A stretch of 64,000 bases of DNA. Origin: AC-32 sp963763475. GTDB lineage: Bacteria; Actinomycetota; Thermoleophilia; Gaiellales; Gaiellaceae. The stretch is taken from positions 124,001 through 188,000 of the forward strand of contig CAVXOR010000001.1 of assembly GCA_963763475.1 (NCBI GenBank), written 5' to 3'. The notes under the pieces are model-generated. The model made no database searches and was not told the DNA's origin. It saw nothing but the letters and a program-made list of their open reading frames with translations. Positions 40,233 to 49,055 of the stretch are shown piece after piece. Each line of letters starts with the position of its first letter. The first letter of the stretch is position 1. The position numbers and the translations under genes are program-made.

Positions 40233-40880
40233 CTACAGGGCGACGGCTACAACCAAGGCGAACGCGTTGAACGAGGCGTGGAGCAGCATCCCCGGATAAA
40301 GGCTGCCCGTGCGCAGCCGGACGAGCGCGACGGCGACGCCGAACAGGAAGAGCGCGGGGAAGCCCTCGACGAGCCCGTGGTCGGCCGCGAAGGCCGCCGC
40401 GGTTCCCGCGACGGCGACGAGGCTTCCAAACGGCGCGAGCAGCCGAAAGCCGACTCCGCGGAAGGTCAGCTCCTCGACCAGTGGAGCGGCGAGCACCACG
40501 ACCGCGGCGTTGAGGGCGAACTGGACCGCTCGGGAGGAGTCCCAGTGCGCCGGCTCGAGGCCCTGCTCGCGCGCTCCGTGGAGCAGCGCCTCGAGCAGCG
40601 CCTCGGCGATCAGCAGCGCGACGAGCACGCCGAGCGCGAAGCCGAGCGCCCGCGGCCAGGAATCCGGCGCGCGGAGGCCGAGCTCGGCTCGCGTCAGCCC
40701 GCGTGCGATCAGCAGCACGAGCCCGAGCGTGAAGGCGTAGAAGATCAGGCCGCCGATCGCCGTGTCGTAGCGGTAGAGCGAGTCCGCGGGCGGCTTCCCG
40801 GAGGTGAAGCGGCTGGCGTAGTTGAGCGCCGCAAGCGAGCCGACGAGTGCGAGCCAGCCGGCGAGCTTGCCGGCTCTCAC
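40233..40880 (-). CDS. CPBP-family intramembrane metalloprotease
   Basis: A 215-residue membrane protein of about six TM helices. The motif EELTFRGVGF is the EExxxR of CAAX proteases and bacteriocin-processing enzymes, followed by the HG in AADHGLVEG and the final HASFNAF (H-x3-N), which completes the metal site. Substrate unknown. The ATG at 40880 overlaps the end of the binding-protein gene (40877) by four bases. Confidence 0.87.
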   Translation of the reverse strand: MRAGKLAGWLALVGSLAALNYASRFTSGKPPADSLYRYDTAIGGLIFYAFTLGLVLLIARGLTRAELGLRAPDSWPRALGFALGVLVALLIAEALLEALLHGAREQGLEPAHWDSSRAVQFALNAAVVVLAAPLVEELTFRGVGFRLLAPFGSLVAVAGTAAAFAADHGLVEGFPALFLFGVAVALVRLRTGSLYPGMLLHASFNAFALVVAVAL

Positions 40881-41725
40881 GGGTGGAGAATCCGCGCGAC
40901 CTGCTCGAGGGCCGCACCGACCTGCGGCCCGGCGACCGTGACGTCCTCCGGCAGGACGGCGAAGCGACCGGTGCGGACCGCACGCAAGCGCCGGGTGCCC
41001 GCGCGGGCGCGAAGCTCGCGCAGTGTCCGCCCGCTCGTCGCGGTCGCCAGGTAGACGTCGGGGTCGAGCGCGGCCAGCCGCTGCGCCGGGAACGGCCCCT
41101 GCTCGGGGCTCGGGCCGGCGACGCTTCTCGCGTGGGCGAGCTCGAGCAGGTTGCCGAGCAGCGTGCGGCTGGAGATGGTCGAGAAGCTGCCCGTGTCGAC
41201 GAATGCCGTCACGAGCGGGGAGCCGGAGACCTTCTTCGCCACGGCCTGTCGCTTGGCTTCGATCGAGGCGGTCAGCCGCCGGGCCGCGACCGCTCGGCCG
41301 GTGAGAAGGCCGATGTCGCCGATCGCCTGCACGACGTTCCCGACCGAACCGCCCGGCTCGACGTAGACGGCCGCGTGCGTCGCGCTTCGGGCCCGGGCGA
41401 GGTCGAGCGGGTCGGTCTCGCTGGAGGCGACGATCAGGTCCGGCCGCTCGTGTTTGATCGCGTCGACCAGCGGCAGGCCGACGCGTGTGTCGTCCACGGT
41501 CACCGTGCGCTTGCCGAGCCCGAGCGACTGCAGGATCGCCCGCGGCCCAGGTCCGACAGGGACGATCCGCCTGGGCGCGGCGCGCACGACCGTCGCCTGG
41601 TCGCCCGCCCCCTGGACGGTAACGGGGTAGCTCTGGACGAGCGCGCCGGTGGGCTCGGTGCGCTCCCCGCAGGCCGTTCCGGCGACCAGCAGCAGTGCCG
41701 CGACAAAAACGAGCGCAGCCCTCAT
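40877..41725 (-). CDS. Substrate-binding lipoprotein, BtuF/iron-siderophore type
   Basis: A 282-residue periplasmic-type binding protein anchored as a lipoprotein (MRAALVFVAALLLVAGTAC, Cys19). The class III fold is shown by RRIVPVGPGPRAILQSLGL, the KHERPDLIVASSETD block, the long backbone helix VVQAIGDIGLLTGR and FPAQRLAALDPDVYLATA. Ligand is cobalamin, haem or a ferric siderophore. No permease or ATPase adjoins, so the transporter must be encoded elsewhere. The ATG overlaps the mannosyltransferase stop (ATGA). Confidence 0.88.
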   Translation of the reverse strand: MRAALVFVAALLLVAGTACGERTEPTGALVQSYPVTVQGAGDQATVVRAAPRRIVPVGPGPRAILQSLGLGKRTVTVDDTRVGLPLVDAIKHERPDLIVASSETDPLDLARARSATHAAVYVEPGGSVGNVVQAIGDIGLLTGRAVAARRLTASIEAKRQAVAKKVSGSPLVTAFVDTGSFSTISSRTLLGNLLELAHARSVAGPSPEQGPFPAQRLAALDPDVYLATATSGRTLRELRARAGTRRLRAVRTGRFAVLPEDVTVAGPQVGAALEQVARILHP

Positions 41726-42975
41726 GCGACCCACTGCCAGAGCGCCCATTGCGCGACGGAGACCCCGAGCAGTAGCGAGCTGACCGCGACGATCGCGGTG
41801 TGGAGCCGCGGCCGGCCGCCCCCGATCGCGGCGAGCGCGAGGAAGAGCGGGAAGATCGTCAGGCCGAAGCGCGGCAGGGAAAGCAGTGGCCAGCGCTCGC
41901 TCGGCACGCTCAGCGGGATCGCCAGGCTGAGCGCGGCGAAGAGCCCGTACGGCGCGCCGAAGCGCCGCCAGGCGATCACGGTGAGCACGACGAACAGCAC
42001 GAGGAAGGCGAGCGCCTCGAGGTTCAGCACGGCGACTCGGATCGGGTCGGCGTCCTGCACGGGTGTCCAGTAGGCGTGCGTGTGGGAGCCGGAGGCCAGC
42101 TGCTCGACCCCGGCCCAGCCCGCGCGCAGGCCGTCCCAGATCCCGCCGAGCGGCCCGGCCGGCGTGAGGTGCCGGCTCCAGAGCCGCTGCGCGTGCAGAA
42201 ACTGCCACGGGTCGCCCTCGGCGATCCAGAGGTAGAGCGGGTAGGCGGTGAACAGGACGGGCGCGAGGGCGAGCGATGCCAGCGCGCGTACCCGGTCGCG
42301 CTCATGCCAGGCGAGTAGTGCCAGAGCAGGTAGCAGCGCCGCTGCGGTCGGGCGGGTCAGCAGCGCCAGCCCGGTCACGGCGCCTGCAGCGAGGAAGCGC
42401 CCGCGCTCGGCGAGCACGAACGCGGCCAGGATGAGCAGCAGGTAGAGGGACTCGCTGTAGACCGCCTGCAGGAAGAGCGCGAACGGGAACACGGCCAGGT
42501 AGAGGACCGCCCGCCTGGCGCCCTCGGCGCCGAGACGCTCCTCGGCGATTCGATGCAGGAGCAGGAACGAGGCGAGCGAGGCCCCGAGCGAGACCAGGAT
42601 TCCGGCGAGTACGTAGTGGCCGAAGAGCACGCGTCCGAGCAGCGCCACCGCAGCCGGGTAGAGCGGGTAGAAGGCTGCCGCCGCGCCCTTTGCCGAGCCG
42701 TAGCCGTGCTCGGCGATGCGCAGGAACCACACGCTGTCCCAGCGGGCCCAGACGTCCGTGATCGCGCCGAGGTCGTGCGTCAGACGCCGGTCGTCCCAGA
42801 CGGCGGCCCGCGGGTGGCGGTTCGGCACGAAGACGAAGAACGAGAACAACGCCGTGAACCAGATCGCGAGCCGTGACCAGAGGAAGATCTCGGGCGCGGG
42901 ATTTCGCGAGCGCGGCAGCCGCACTTCGCGGCGGGCCGTCCGCTTCGGCAAGCGAACGCGTTGACCGGCGGACAC
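41722..42975 (-). CDS. PIG-V-like mannosyltransferase (GT-C fold)
   Basis: About 417 residues with many TM helices. The first luminal loop contains WDSVWFLRIAEHGYG and AFYPLYPAAVALLGR, hallmarks of the PIG-V family that adds mannose from polyprenyl-phosphate-mannose. The frame is open to ATG 42996, but that start would overlap the divergent DUF2203 start; GTG 42975 is preferred because TATCAT stands eight bases before it. Likely role: mannosylation of an envelope lipid or protein. Acceptors unknown. Confidence 0.82.
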   Translation of the reverse strand: MSAGQRVRLPKRTARREVRLPRSRNPAPEIFLWSRLAIWFTALFSFFVFVPNRHPRAAVWDDRRLTHDLGAITDVWARWDSVWFLRIAEHGYGSAKGAAAAFYPLYPAAVALLGRVLFGHYVLAGILVSLGASLASFLLLHRIAEERLGAEGARRAVLYLAVFPFALFLQAVYSESLYLLLILAAFVLAERGRFLAAGAVTGLALLTRPTAAALLPALALLAWHERDRVRALASLALAPVLFTAYPLYLWIAEGDPWQFLHAQRLWSRHLTPAGPLGGIWDGLRAGWAGVEQLASGSHTHAYWTPVQDADPIRVAVLNLEALAFLVLFVVLTVIAWRRFGAPYGLFAALSLAIPLSVPSERWPLLSLPRFGLTIFPLFLALAAIGGGRPRLHTAIVAVSSLLLGVSVAQWALWQWVA

Positions 42976-42983
42976 GGCGCGCG

Positions 42984-42990
42984 ATGATAT
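42984..42990. promoter_or_regulatory. Shared divergent -10 region, mannosyltransferase / DUF2203
   Basis: ATGATAT: on the minus strand TATCAT (42989-42984) lies eight bases before the mannosyltransferase GTG; on the plus strand TGATAT lies four bases before the DUF2203 ATG. One AT-rich block seems to serve both genes. Confidence 0.38.
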
Positions 42991-42994
42991 CCGC

Positions 42995-43402
42995 ATGGCC
43001 CCGCGCTACTTCACTCCCTCGGAGGCGAACGAGCTGCTCGCCGAGGTCCGGCCGCTGGCGGAGTCGCTCGTCGAGCACCGCGGCAGAATGCGGACGGCGG
43101 CTGAGCGGCGTGCGCGCCTGACCGCGAGAATCGCCGGCAACGGCGGGGATCTCGATCCGCAGGAGCCCGCCGAGCTGGACGAGCAGTTCGAGCGCGAATC
43201 GCAGGCGGTGGCGCGGGCGGCCGACGGCCTGCAGCGGCTCGGCGTGCTGGTCAAGGACCTCGACCGCGGCCTGGTCGACTTCCCCGCCCTGCACGAGGGC
43301 GAGGAGGTGCTGCTCTGCTGGCAGGTCGGCGAGGACGAGATCGCCCACTGGCACGGCGTCGACGAGGGCTTTGCGGGCAGGAAACCCCTCCCGCTCGACT
43401 AA
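42995..43402 (+). CDS. DUF2203-family protein
   Basis: A 135-residue protein with FTPSEANELLAEVRPL at the start, a central helical hairpin, and DLDRGLVDFPALHEGEEVLLCWQVGEDEIAHWH (split here), the family hallmark. The function of DUF2203 is not established. The ATG at 42995 follows an AT-rich hexamer closely. A hairpin terminator-like structure lies 80 bases downstream. Confidence 0.88.
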   Translation: MAPRYFTPSEANELLAEVRPLAESLVEHRGRMRTAAERRARLTARIAGNGGDLDPQEPAELDEQFERESQAVARAADGLQRLGVLVKDLDRGLVDFPALHEGEEVLLCWQVGEDEIAHWHGVDEGFAGRKPLPLD

Positions 43403-43481
43403 GGACGTACCTGGTGAACCCCCATGTGTCGACCGGTCAGTTCCGACGGGCGCACGAGCCAAGCTCGCACGCCCTGACAGC

Positions 43482-43499
43482 GGCACCGCAAGCGGTGCC
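43482..43499 (+). terminator. Hairpin downstream of DUF2203 gene
   Basis: GGCACCG-CAAG-CGGTGCC, a perfect 7-bp stem with a four-base loop, followed by TTAGG. It may end the DUF2203 mRNA before the MscS gene 12 bases later; the T-run is short. Confidence 0.45.
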
Positions 43500-43511
43500 T
43501 TAGGACGCGAA

Positions 43512-44255
43512 GTGGCGCTAGCTGCCATCTCGCAACACCTCTGGACCCGGCTGGCCATCTTCGGCGGTGTCTTGCTCGTCACGGTCGTCGTCGCGCGGCT
43601 GGTCGACCGTCGGCTCGCGCGCCGCGACCTGCCTGCCGACACGCTGACGCGCTACCGCGTCCTGCGCCGCAGCGTCCTGACGCTGATCGTCTTCGTCGGC
43701 GTCCTCTCGGCACTGCTCGTGGTACCCCAGGTCCGCGCGGTCGCGACGGGGATCCTTGCCTCCTCGGCCGTGATCGGGATCGTCGTCGGCTTCGCCGCCC
43801 AGCGCACGATCGGGAACTTCATCGCGGGCCTGCTGATCGCCTTCGCGCAGCCTGTCCGGCTCGGCGACTACGTCGAGACCGAGGGCTTCGTCGGCGTGGT
43901 CGAGGAGATCGGCCTCACCTACACCTTCATCCGGATCGACGACAACGACCGGCTCGTCGTCCCGAACGAGAAGATCGCCTCGGATACCATCCGCAACTCC
44001 TCGATCCGCTCCAGAAAGAAGCTCGCGCACGTGACCGTCCAGGTTCCTCTCGACACAGACCTCGAAGCAGCTCGAACGCTGCTGCGTGAGGCTGCGCAGG
44101 ACGAGGGCGCCGAGGTGACCGTGGTCGACCTGGCCGAGAAGGCGAGCCTCCGCCTCAGCGTCTGGGCGTCCGACGAACCGAGCGCCGAGCGGCTCGAGCA
44201 CGAGCTGCGCCTGCGCGCCCACACTCGACTGCGCGAGGCCGGGGTCTTCCCGTGA
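43512..44255 (+). CDS. MscS-family mechanosensitive ion channel
   Basis: A 247-residue small-conductance channel. Three TM helices (about 12-32, 55-75, 80-108); TM3 and the pore lining read AVIGIVVGFAAQRTIGNFIAGLLIAFAQPVRLGDYVE (split here), with the family's A-x-G-x-A-x3-x2-N-x2-G spacing. The beta domain GVVEEIGLTYTFIRIDDNDRLVVPNEKI (split) and the C-terminal alpha/beta cage follow. It releases solutes on hypo-osmotic shock. GTG at 43512 has AGGA six bases upstream. A GTGA overlap leads to the PBP gene. Confidence 0.92.
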   Translation: MALAAISQHLWTRLAIFGGVLLVTVVVARLVDRRLARRDLPADTLTRYRVLRRSVLTLIVFVGVLSALLVVPQVRAVATGILASSAVIGIVVGFAAQRTIGNFIAGLLIAFAQPVRLGDYVETEGFVGVVEEIGLTYTFIRIDDNDRLVVPNEKIASDTIRNSSIRSRKKLAHVTVQVPLDTDLEAARTLLREAAQDEGAEVTVVDLAEKASLRLSVWASDEPSAERLEHELRLRAHTRLREAGVFP

Positions 44256-46471
44256 CCCCGCCGCCTCCTCCCCCGCCGAGGGGCCGAGACCGCCGGGGCG
44301 ACGACGAGCTCGAGCACGTCCTTCGCCGCCGGCGCCGCCGCCGTGACCGTACGAAGGGCAGGCGCAAGCGCCGCACGACCCTGATCTTCGTCACCCTGCT
44401 GGTGATCGTCCTGGCCGTGATCGTCTCCGGCGTCGGTGCCGTAGCGAAGTTCCGCTCGGACTGCGACCTGACGGAGCTGAAGCCGGTCGAGATCGGCCAG
44501 AACTCTTTCGTCTACGCCGCCAACGGCTCACTGCTGGGCGCGATCCCGGCCGAGCGCAACCGCACGCCGGTGGCGCTCTGGCGCGTCAGCCCGTGGATGA
44601 GCAAGGCCACGGTGGCGATCGAGGACCATCGCTTCTACGAGCACGGGGGCGTCGACTACGAGGGCATCGCGCGCGCCGCCTGGAAGGACCTCAGCGCCGG
44701 CCACGTCGTCCAGGGCGGCTCGACGATCACGCAGCAGCTCGTCCGCAACCTCTACATCTCGAAGGAGCGGACGCTGAAGCGGAAGCTGAAGGAGGCCTGC
44801 CTGGCGATCCGGCTGTCTCGCGCCCGCTCGAAGGACTGGATCCTCGGCCAGTACATGAACCAGGTCTACTACGGCAACCACGCCTACGGGATCGAGGCCG
44901 CGGCGCAGACGTACTTCTCCAAGGACGCGCGCGACCTGACCCTGGTCGAGTCGGCGCTGCTCGCCGGCCTGCCGCAGGCGCCCTCGGTGTTCGATCCGCT
45001 GCACAGGCCGGCAGCGGCCAGGGCGCGGCGCGACCAGGTGTTGCGCGCGATGCGCGAAAACGGCGACATCGGCGAGGCGCGCTACCTACACGCCGTCTCG
45101 CAGAAGAACCTGAAGCTGAAGCCGGGCAGGCTGTACACCCGCATCCGCGAGCCGTACTTCTTCAGCTACGTCCGCGACCAGCTGATCGACGAGTACGGCG
45201 CGGGCACGGTCCGCTCGGGCGGCCTGCGCGTCTTCACGACGATCAACCCGCGCCTCCAGGTCGCGGCTCGCAAGGCGATCACGGACACCCTCTACCGCCG
45301 CGACGACCCGGCGGCCGCGGTCGTCTCGATCAACCCGGCGAGCGGCGCGATTCGCGCCATGACGGCGGTCACGCCTGGCCGCACGGGCAACCAGTTCAAC
45401 CTCGTCGCGCAGGCGCGCCGGCAGCCAGGCTCGACCTTCAAGACGTTCGTGCTCGCGGCCGCGATCAACGAGGGCATGAACCCGGACTCGACCTACTACA
45501 CCTCGGCGCCATTCCACTACCAGCCCGACCCGTACACGCCGGCCTGGGACGTGCAGACCTACGATCACTCCTACTCGGGCTCGGTCTCGGTGCACAGCGC
45601 GACACTGGCCTCGGACAACACGGTCTACGCCCAGCTGACCCTCGACGTCACCCCGGACAAGGTGGCAGAGATGGCCCGCAAGCTGGGCGTCCGCTCGCAC
45701 CTCGATGTCGTGCCTGCGATGGGCCTCGGCGCGGATGCGATCTCGCCGCTGGAGGAGGCGTCGGCGTACGCCACGCTCGCCGCGGGCGGGATCTACTCGC
45801 AGCCGATGGCGATCCGCAAGGTAGTCCTCGCCAACGGCAAGGAGGACACGGACGCCGGCTGGGGCAGGCCGCGGCGCGAGCGCGTGATCAGTGACGGGGT
45901 CGCCTACGAGGTGACGAAGATCCTCGAGGACAACGTCCTCGAGGGCACGGGCGTCGGCGCGTACTTTGGCCGCCCGGCCGCCGGCAAGACCGGGACGACC
46001 GACAACCACGCGGACGCCTGGTTCTCCGGGTTCGTGCCGCAACTCGAGACGACCGTCTGGGTCGGCTACCCGCAGGGTGAGATCCCGATGGAGAACGTCC
46101 ACGGGATCGCGGTCGCGGGCGGCACTTTCCCGGCGACGATCTGGAAGCTGTTCATGGAGACGGCCATGGACCGCACGCCCGCGCTCAACTGGTCGGAGCC
46201 GCGCGACCCGGTCGTCTGGCGGCCGTTCACACAGGGCCAGTACGGCTCGAGCCTCCGGCCGACCACCACGTACTACTACAACAGCCCCACCACGACCGCG
46301 GGCCAAACGACGACGGGGCAGGCACTACCGCCTCCGCCGCCTCCACCTCCACGCTCGGGCACGCGCACGGTGATTACGACCCCGCCTCCTCCGCCTCCGC
46401 CGGTGGAGCCACCTCCACCGCCGCCTCCGCCTCCGCCGGAACCTCCGCCGCCTCCTCCGCCGGGGCCGTAG
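44252..46471 (+). CDS. Class A penicillin-binding protein with proline-rich tail
   Basis: A 739-residue bifunctional peptidoglycan synthase. A cytoplasmic basic N-terminus with seven prolines (residues 3-9) precedes TM 42-66. The GT51 transglycosylase has catalytic Glu124 in AIEDHRFYEH and GGSTITQQL (about 155). The transpeptidase has Ser394 in GSTFK, S454-x-N456 and K579-T-G-T. After about residue 660 the chain becomes Thr/Tyr-rich, then almost pure proline with short breaks to the end. GTG start overlaps mscS. Proline tails of this sort may span the wall or bind partners (inference). Confidence 0.95.
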   Translation: MTPPPPPPPRGRDRRGDDELEHVLRRRRRRRDRTKGRRKRRTTLIFVTLLVIVLAVIVSGVGAVAKFRSDCDLTELKPVEIGQNSFVYAANGSLLGAIPAERNRTPVALWRVSPWMSKATVAIEDHRFYEHGGVDYEGIARAAWKDLSAGHVVQGGSTITQQLVRNLYISKERTLKRKLKEACLAIRLSRARSKDWILGQYMNQVYYGNHAYGIEAAAQTYFSKDARDLTLVESALLAGLPQAPSVFDPLHRPAAARARRDQVLRAMRENGDIGEARYLHAVSQKNLKLKPGRLYTRIREPYFFSYVRDQLIDEYGAGTVRSGGLRVFTTINPRLQVAARKAITDTLYRRDDPAAAVVSINPASGAIRAMTAVTPGRTGNQFNLVAQARRQPGSTFKTFVLAAAINEGMNPDSTYYTSAPFHYQPDPYTPAWDVQTYDHSYSGSVSVHSATLASDNTVYAQLTLDVTPDKVAEMARKLGVRSHLDVVPAMGLGADAISPLEEASAYATLAAGGIYSQPMAIRKVVLANGKEDTDAGWGRPRRERVISDGVAYEVTKILEDNVLEGTGVGAYFGRPAAGKTGTTDNHADAWFSGFVPQLETTVWVGYPQGEIPMENVHGIAVAGGTFPATIWKLFMETAMDRTPALNWSEPRDPVVWRPFTQGQYGSSLRPTTTYYYNSPTTTAGQTTTGQALPPPPPPPPRSGTRTVITTPPPPPPPVEPPPPPPPPPPEPPPPPPPGP

Positions 46472-46485
46472 CGGGAACGGACCTC

Positions 46486-47769
46486 ATGACGCCTCAGCTG
46501 CGGCCGGCGCTGCGCGCCGCGCTCGTCGCGATCCCGGTCTACCTCGCCGCCTGCGCCGTCCCCGACGGCGGGCTCTTCCGCGCGGCGCGCTTCCGCGACG
46601 TGCACATCTACCAGGGCTATGCCGAGCGGCTGCTGCACGGTGAGCTGCCGTACCGCGACGTCTTCGTCGAGTACCCGCCCGGAGCCTTCGCCGTCTTCCT
46701 GCCGCCGACCGCGTTCGGCGCCGGGCACTACAACGCGGCCTTCAAGGCGCTGATGGCGATCTGCGCCGCGGCGACGATCGTGCTGGTCGCGCTCGTGCTG
46801 GTCGAGCTCGGAGCGTCGCTGACGCGGATCCGGGTCGCTGTCGGCCTGCTCGCGCTTTCCCCGATCGCGCTCGGACCGATCTCGCTCAACACCTACGACG
46901 CCTGGCCCGCACTGCTGACCGTGCTCGCCCTGTGGCTGCTGCTGCGCGGCTGGGAGTTGCCCGCGTTCGCCGTGCTCGGGCTCGCGGTCAGCGCGAAGGT
47001 CTATCCGCTGGTGCTGGTGCCGCTCGCCGCCTGGCTCGTTTGGCGGAGGTCAGGCCCACGCCGGATGGCGCTCGGAGTGACCGTGCTCGTGCTCGTTGCC
47101 GCCGCCGCGGTCGCTCCCTTCGCGGCCTACGCGCCGCACGGCGTCTACGAGAGCTTCCACTCACAGGCTGCGCGAGGGCTGCAGGTCGAGAGCCTCGGCG
47201 CTTCTTTTCTGCTCGTGCTCGACCGCCTCGGGCTCTACCACGCCCACGTCGCCGAGACGACCGGCGTGGCGGGTCGCAACCTGACCGGTGGGACGGCCGA
47301 CGCGGTGGCCGCCGTGCTGCTCGCGCTCGACGCGCTGGCCGTCGCCACCGTCTGGCTCCTCTACGCACGCCTCGGCGACCTGCGCGCCCGGCTGCCGCTC
47401 GCCTTTGCGGCCGCGGTCGCCGGCTTCCTCGCGTTCACGAAGGTCTTCTCGCCGCAGTACCTCGTCTGGCTGCTGCCACTCGTCGTCGCGGGCGGCGGCG
47501 CGATCGCGGTCGGCCTCGCCGCGGTCGCGGTCGTGCTCGCGCAGGTCTGGTTCTTCCACTACGGCGCGCTCTTCCGGCTCGAGTGGCCGGTCTGGCTCCT
47601 GTTCGTCCGCGACCTGACGATGGTCGCGCTCTACCTCGTGCTCGCCGCAGAGCTCGCGCGCTGGAAGATCAGGATCCCGTCGCGCTCGAAGACCAGCAGC
47701 CACTCCGGGTTGCGCCGCAGCCAGGAGAGCTGGACCGCGGTCGGCAAGGGCGCGAGCCGGTCCGCGTAG
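46486..47769 (+). CDS. DUF2029/GT87-family membrane glycosyltransferase
   Basis: A 427-residue GT-C type protein with about ten TM helices. LPYRDVFVEYPPGAFAVFLPP (split here) is the conserved first-loop motif, with the D-x-x-x-E-Y-P-P pattern, and FTKVFSPQYLVWLLPL is typical of the GT87 group, which uses polyprenyl-phosphate sugars (arabinose or mannose) in actinobacteria. The last about 46 codons overlap the end of the convergent DUF2079 gene by 139 bases and encode a Ser/Arg-rich tail with no family similarity. Acceptor unknown. Confidence 0.84.
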   Translation: MTPQLRPALRAALVAIPVYLAACAVPDGGLFRAARFRDVHIYQGYAERLLHGELPYRDVFVEYPPGAFAVFLPPTAFGAGHYNAAFKALMAICAAATIVLVALVLVELGASLTRIRVAVGLLALSPIALGPISLNTYDAWPALLTVLALWLLLRGWELPAFAVLGLAVSAKVYPLVLVPLAAWLVWRRSGPRRMALGVTVLVLVAAAAVAPFAAYAPHGVYESFHSQAARGLQVESLGASFLLVLDRLGLYHAHVAETTGVAGRNLTGGTADAVAAVLLALDALAVATVWLLYARLGDLRARLPLAFAAAVAGFLAFTKVFSPQYLVWLLPLVVAGGGAIAVGLAAVAVVLAQVWFFHYGALFRLEWPVWLLFVRDLTMVALYLVLAAELARWKIRIPSRSKTSSHSGLRRSQESWTAVGKGASRSA

Positions 47770-49055
47770 CCGGGCGCCGTCTCGTCGGCGGCGACCCATT
47801 GCGCGTCCTGCAGGAACGGGAAGCTGAGGATGCGGCGGCGGGCCGACAGGTGAGCGCCGAGCGAGTTGGTCGCGCTGACGACGTCGTGCTCCGGGATCAA
47901 CCGCAGCGCCCGCGCCGCGATCCGGTCGTGCTCGGTCACCTCGGCGGCTCGCGCCTGCACCTGCTCGCCGCCGGGGAAGTAGCGCCAGACCGGTAGCGGC
48001 CCGACGAGGTAGTTCGAGACCACGCAGAGCACCACCACGATGCTCGCAACCGGGATGCGCGGATCGACCCGCTTGGCGCCCAAGACCGCCGCCGCGATCA
48101 GCACCGGGGTCAGTCCGGCGGTGTAGTGGAAGCGAATCGAGGTCTGCGTGGTCGCGGCCGAGAGCAGGTTGACCGCCAGCTCGGGAGCCGCCGCCAGGAG
48201 CATCAATGGCGCGAGCAGGACCAGCCCGCCGAGCGGCAGCACAAGCCGAGCCAGGTAGCCGAGCCCGCGGCCGGTGAACACCGTGGTGACGATCTTCCAG
48301 GGGTCGGTCAGGGCGGTGTGGACGATGCCTCCCGGCGTGCTGCCGACCTCGCTGTAGCGGGTGAAGAAGCTCGAGGTGCCCGCGCGGTTGAAGTGCGGGA
48401 TCACGGCCTCGATCGCGATCAGCGCCACCGCCACTCCGGCGACGGCGACGAGCGCGCCGGTCAGTCGGCGGCCGTGGGCGAGTGCGTACCAGAGGCCGAG
48501 CCCGGCGACGACCAGGGCGATCTCCTCTTTCGTGGTCGCGGCGACCGCGGCGCAGAGGCCGAACGGCAGCAGGCGGCCTTCGTCGAGGAACCAGATCGCG
48601 AACAGGAGCAGCGGGCAGGCGAGCGCGACGGGATGGAACTCGTTCAGCGTCAGCCACTGGGTCGGCGGGTAGGCGAGGTACGCGAGCGCGAACCCGGCGC
48701 CGGTCCGCTCGCTGCCCAGGTGCTTGCGGGCGAGCCAGAAGACCGGCAGCGCGCCGACCGCGATCGCGAAGGCCTGCGTCGCGAGCAGCAGGTCCGGGCT
48801 CGGCCAGACGAGCCAGAGCGGCGCGAAGGCGGCGAGGATCGGGTCGAAATGCGCGCCGAGGCGCGAGACCTGGTCGCCGCGCAGCCCTGTGATCTGCAGC
48901 GGGTGGCCGTGCGCGGTCGACCAGACCGACTGGACCATGTTCCCGAGGTCGAAGCGGCCGGTCGAGAACGCGCGGTGCCTGAGCACCGAGAGCGCCGAGA
49001 AGCCGGCGGCGTAGGCGGCGATCGCCGTCCAGAGCAGCGCGCGCGGCCGGATCAT
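47631..49055 (-). CDS. DUF2079-family membrane protein
   Basis: A 474-residue integral membrane protein, about 9-10 TM helices, of the DUF2079 family (possible GT-C glycosyltransferase). Marks: RFDLGNMVQSVWSTAHG near the N-terminus, SRLGAHFDPILAAFAPLW, KEEIALVVAGLGLW and a soluble C-terminal part ending NPEWLLVFERDGILIFQR. ATG 49055 overlaps the upstream glycosyltransferase stop (ATGA). Its 3' end overlaps the GT87 gene on the other strand by 139 bases and appears to be the conserved partner of the two. Confidence 0.85.
   Translation of the reverse strand: MIRPRALLWTAIAAYAAGFSALSVLRHRAFSTGRFDLGNMVQSVWSTAHGHPLQITGLRGDQVSRLGAHFDPILAAFAPLWLVWPSPDLLLATQAFAIAVGALPVFWLARKHLGSERTGAGFALAYLAYPPTQWLTLNEFHPVALACPLLLFAIWFLDEGRLLPFGLCAAVAATTKEEIALVVAGLGLWYALAHGRRLTGALVAVAGVAVALIAIEAVIPHFNRAGTSSFFTRYSEVGSTPGGIVHTALTDPWKIVTTVFTGRGLGYLARLVLPLGGLVLLAPLMLLAAAPELAVNLLSAATTQTSIRFHYTAGLTPVLIAAAVLGAKRVDPRIPVASIVVVLCVVSNYLVGPLPVWRYFPGGEQVQARAAEVTEHDRIAARALRLIPEHDVVSATNSLGAHLSARRRILSFPFLQDAQWVAADETAPGYADRLAPLPTAVQLSWLRRNPEWLLVFERDGILIFQRASSAASTR

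Noticed and set aside
46330..46471. Repeated CCTCCGCC units as a DNA repeat or CRISPR-like array
   Set aside because: They are in frame and encode the proline tail of the PBP; there are no spacers of constant length.
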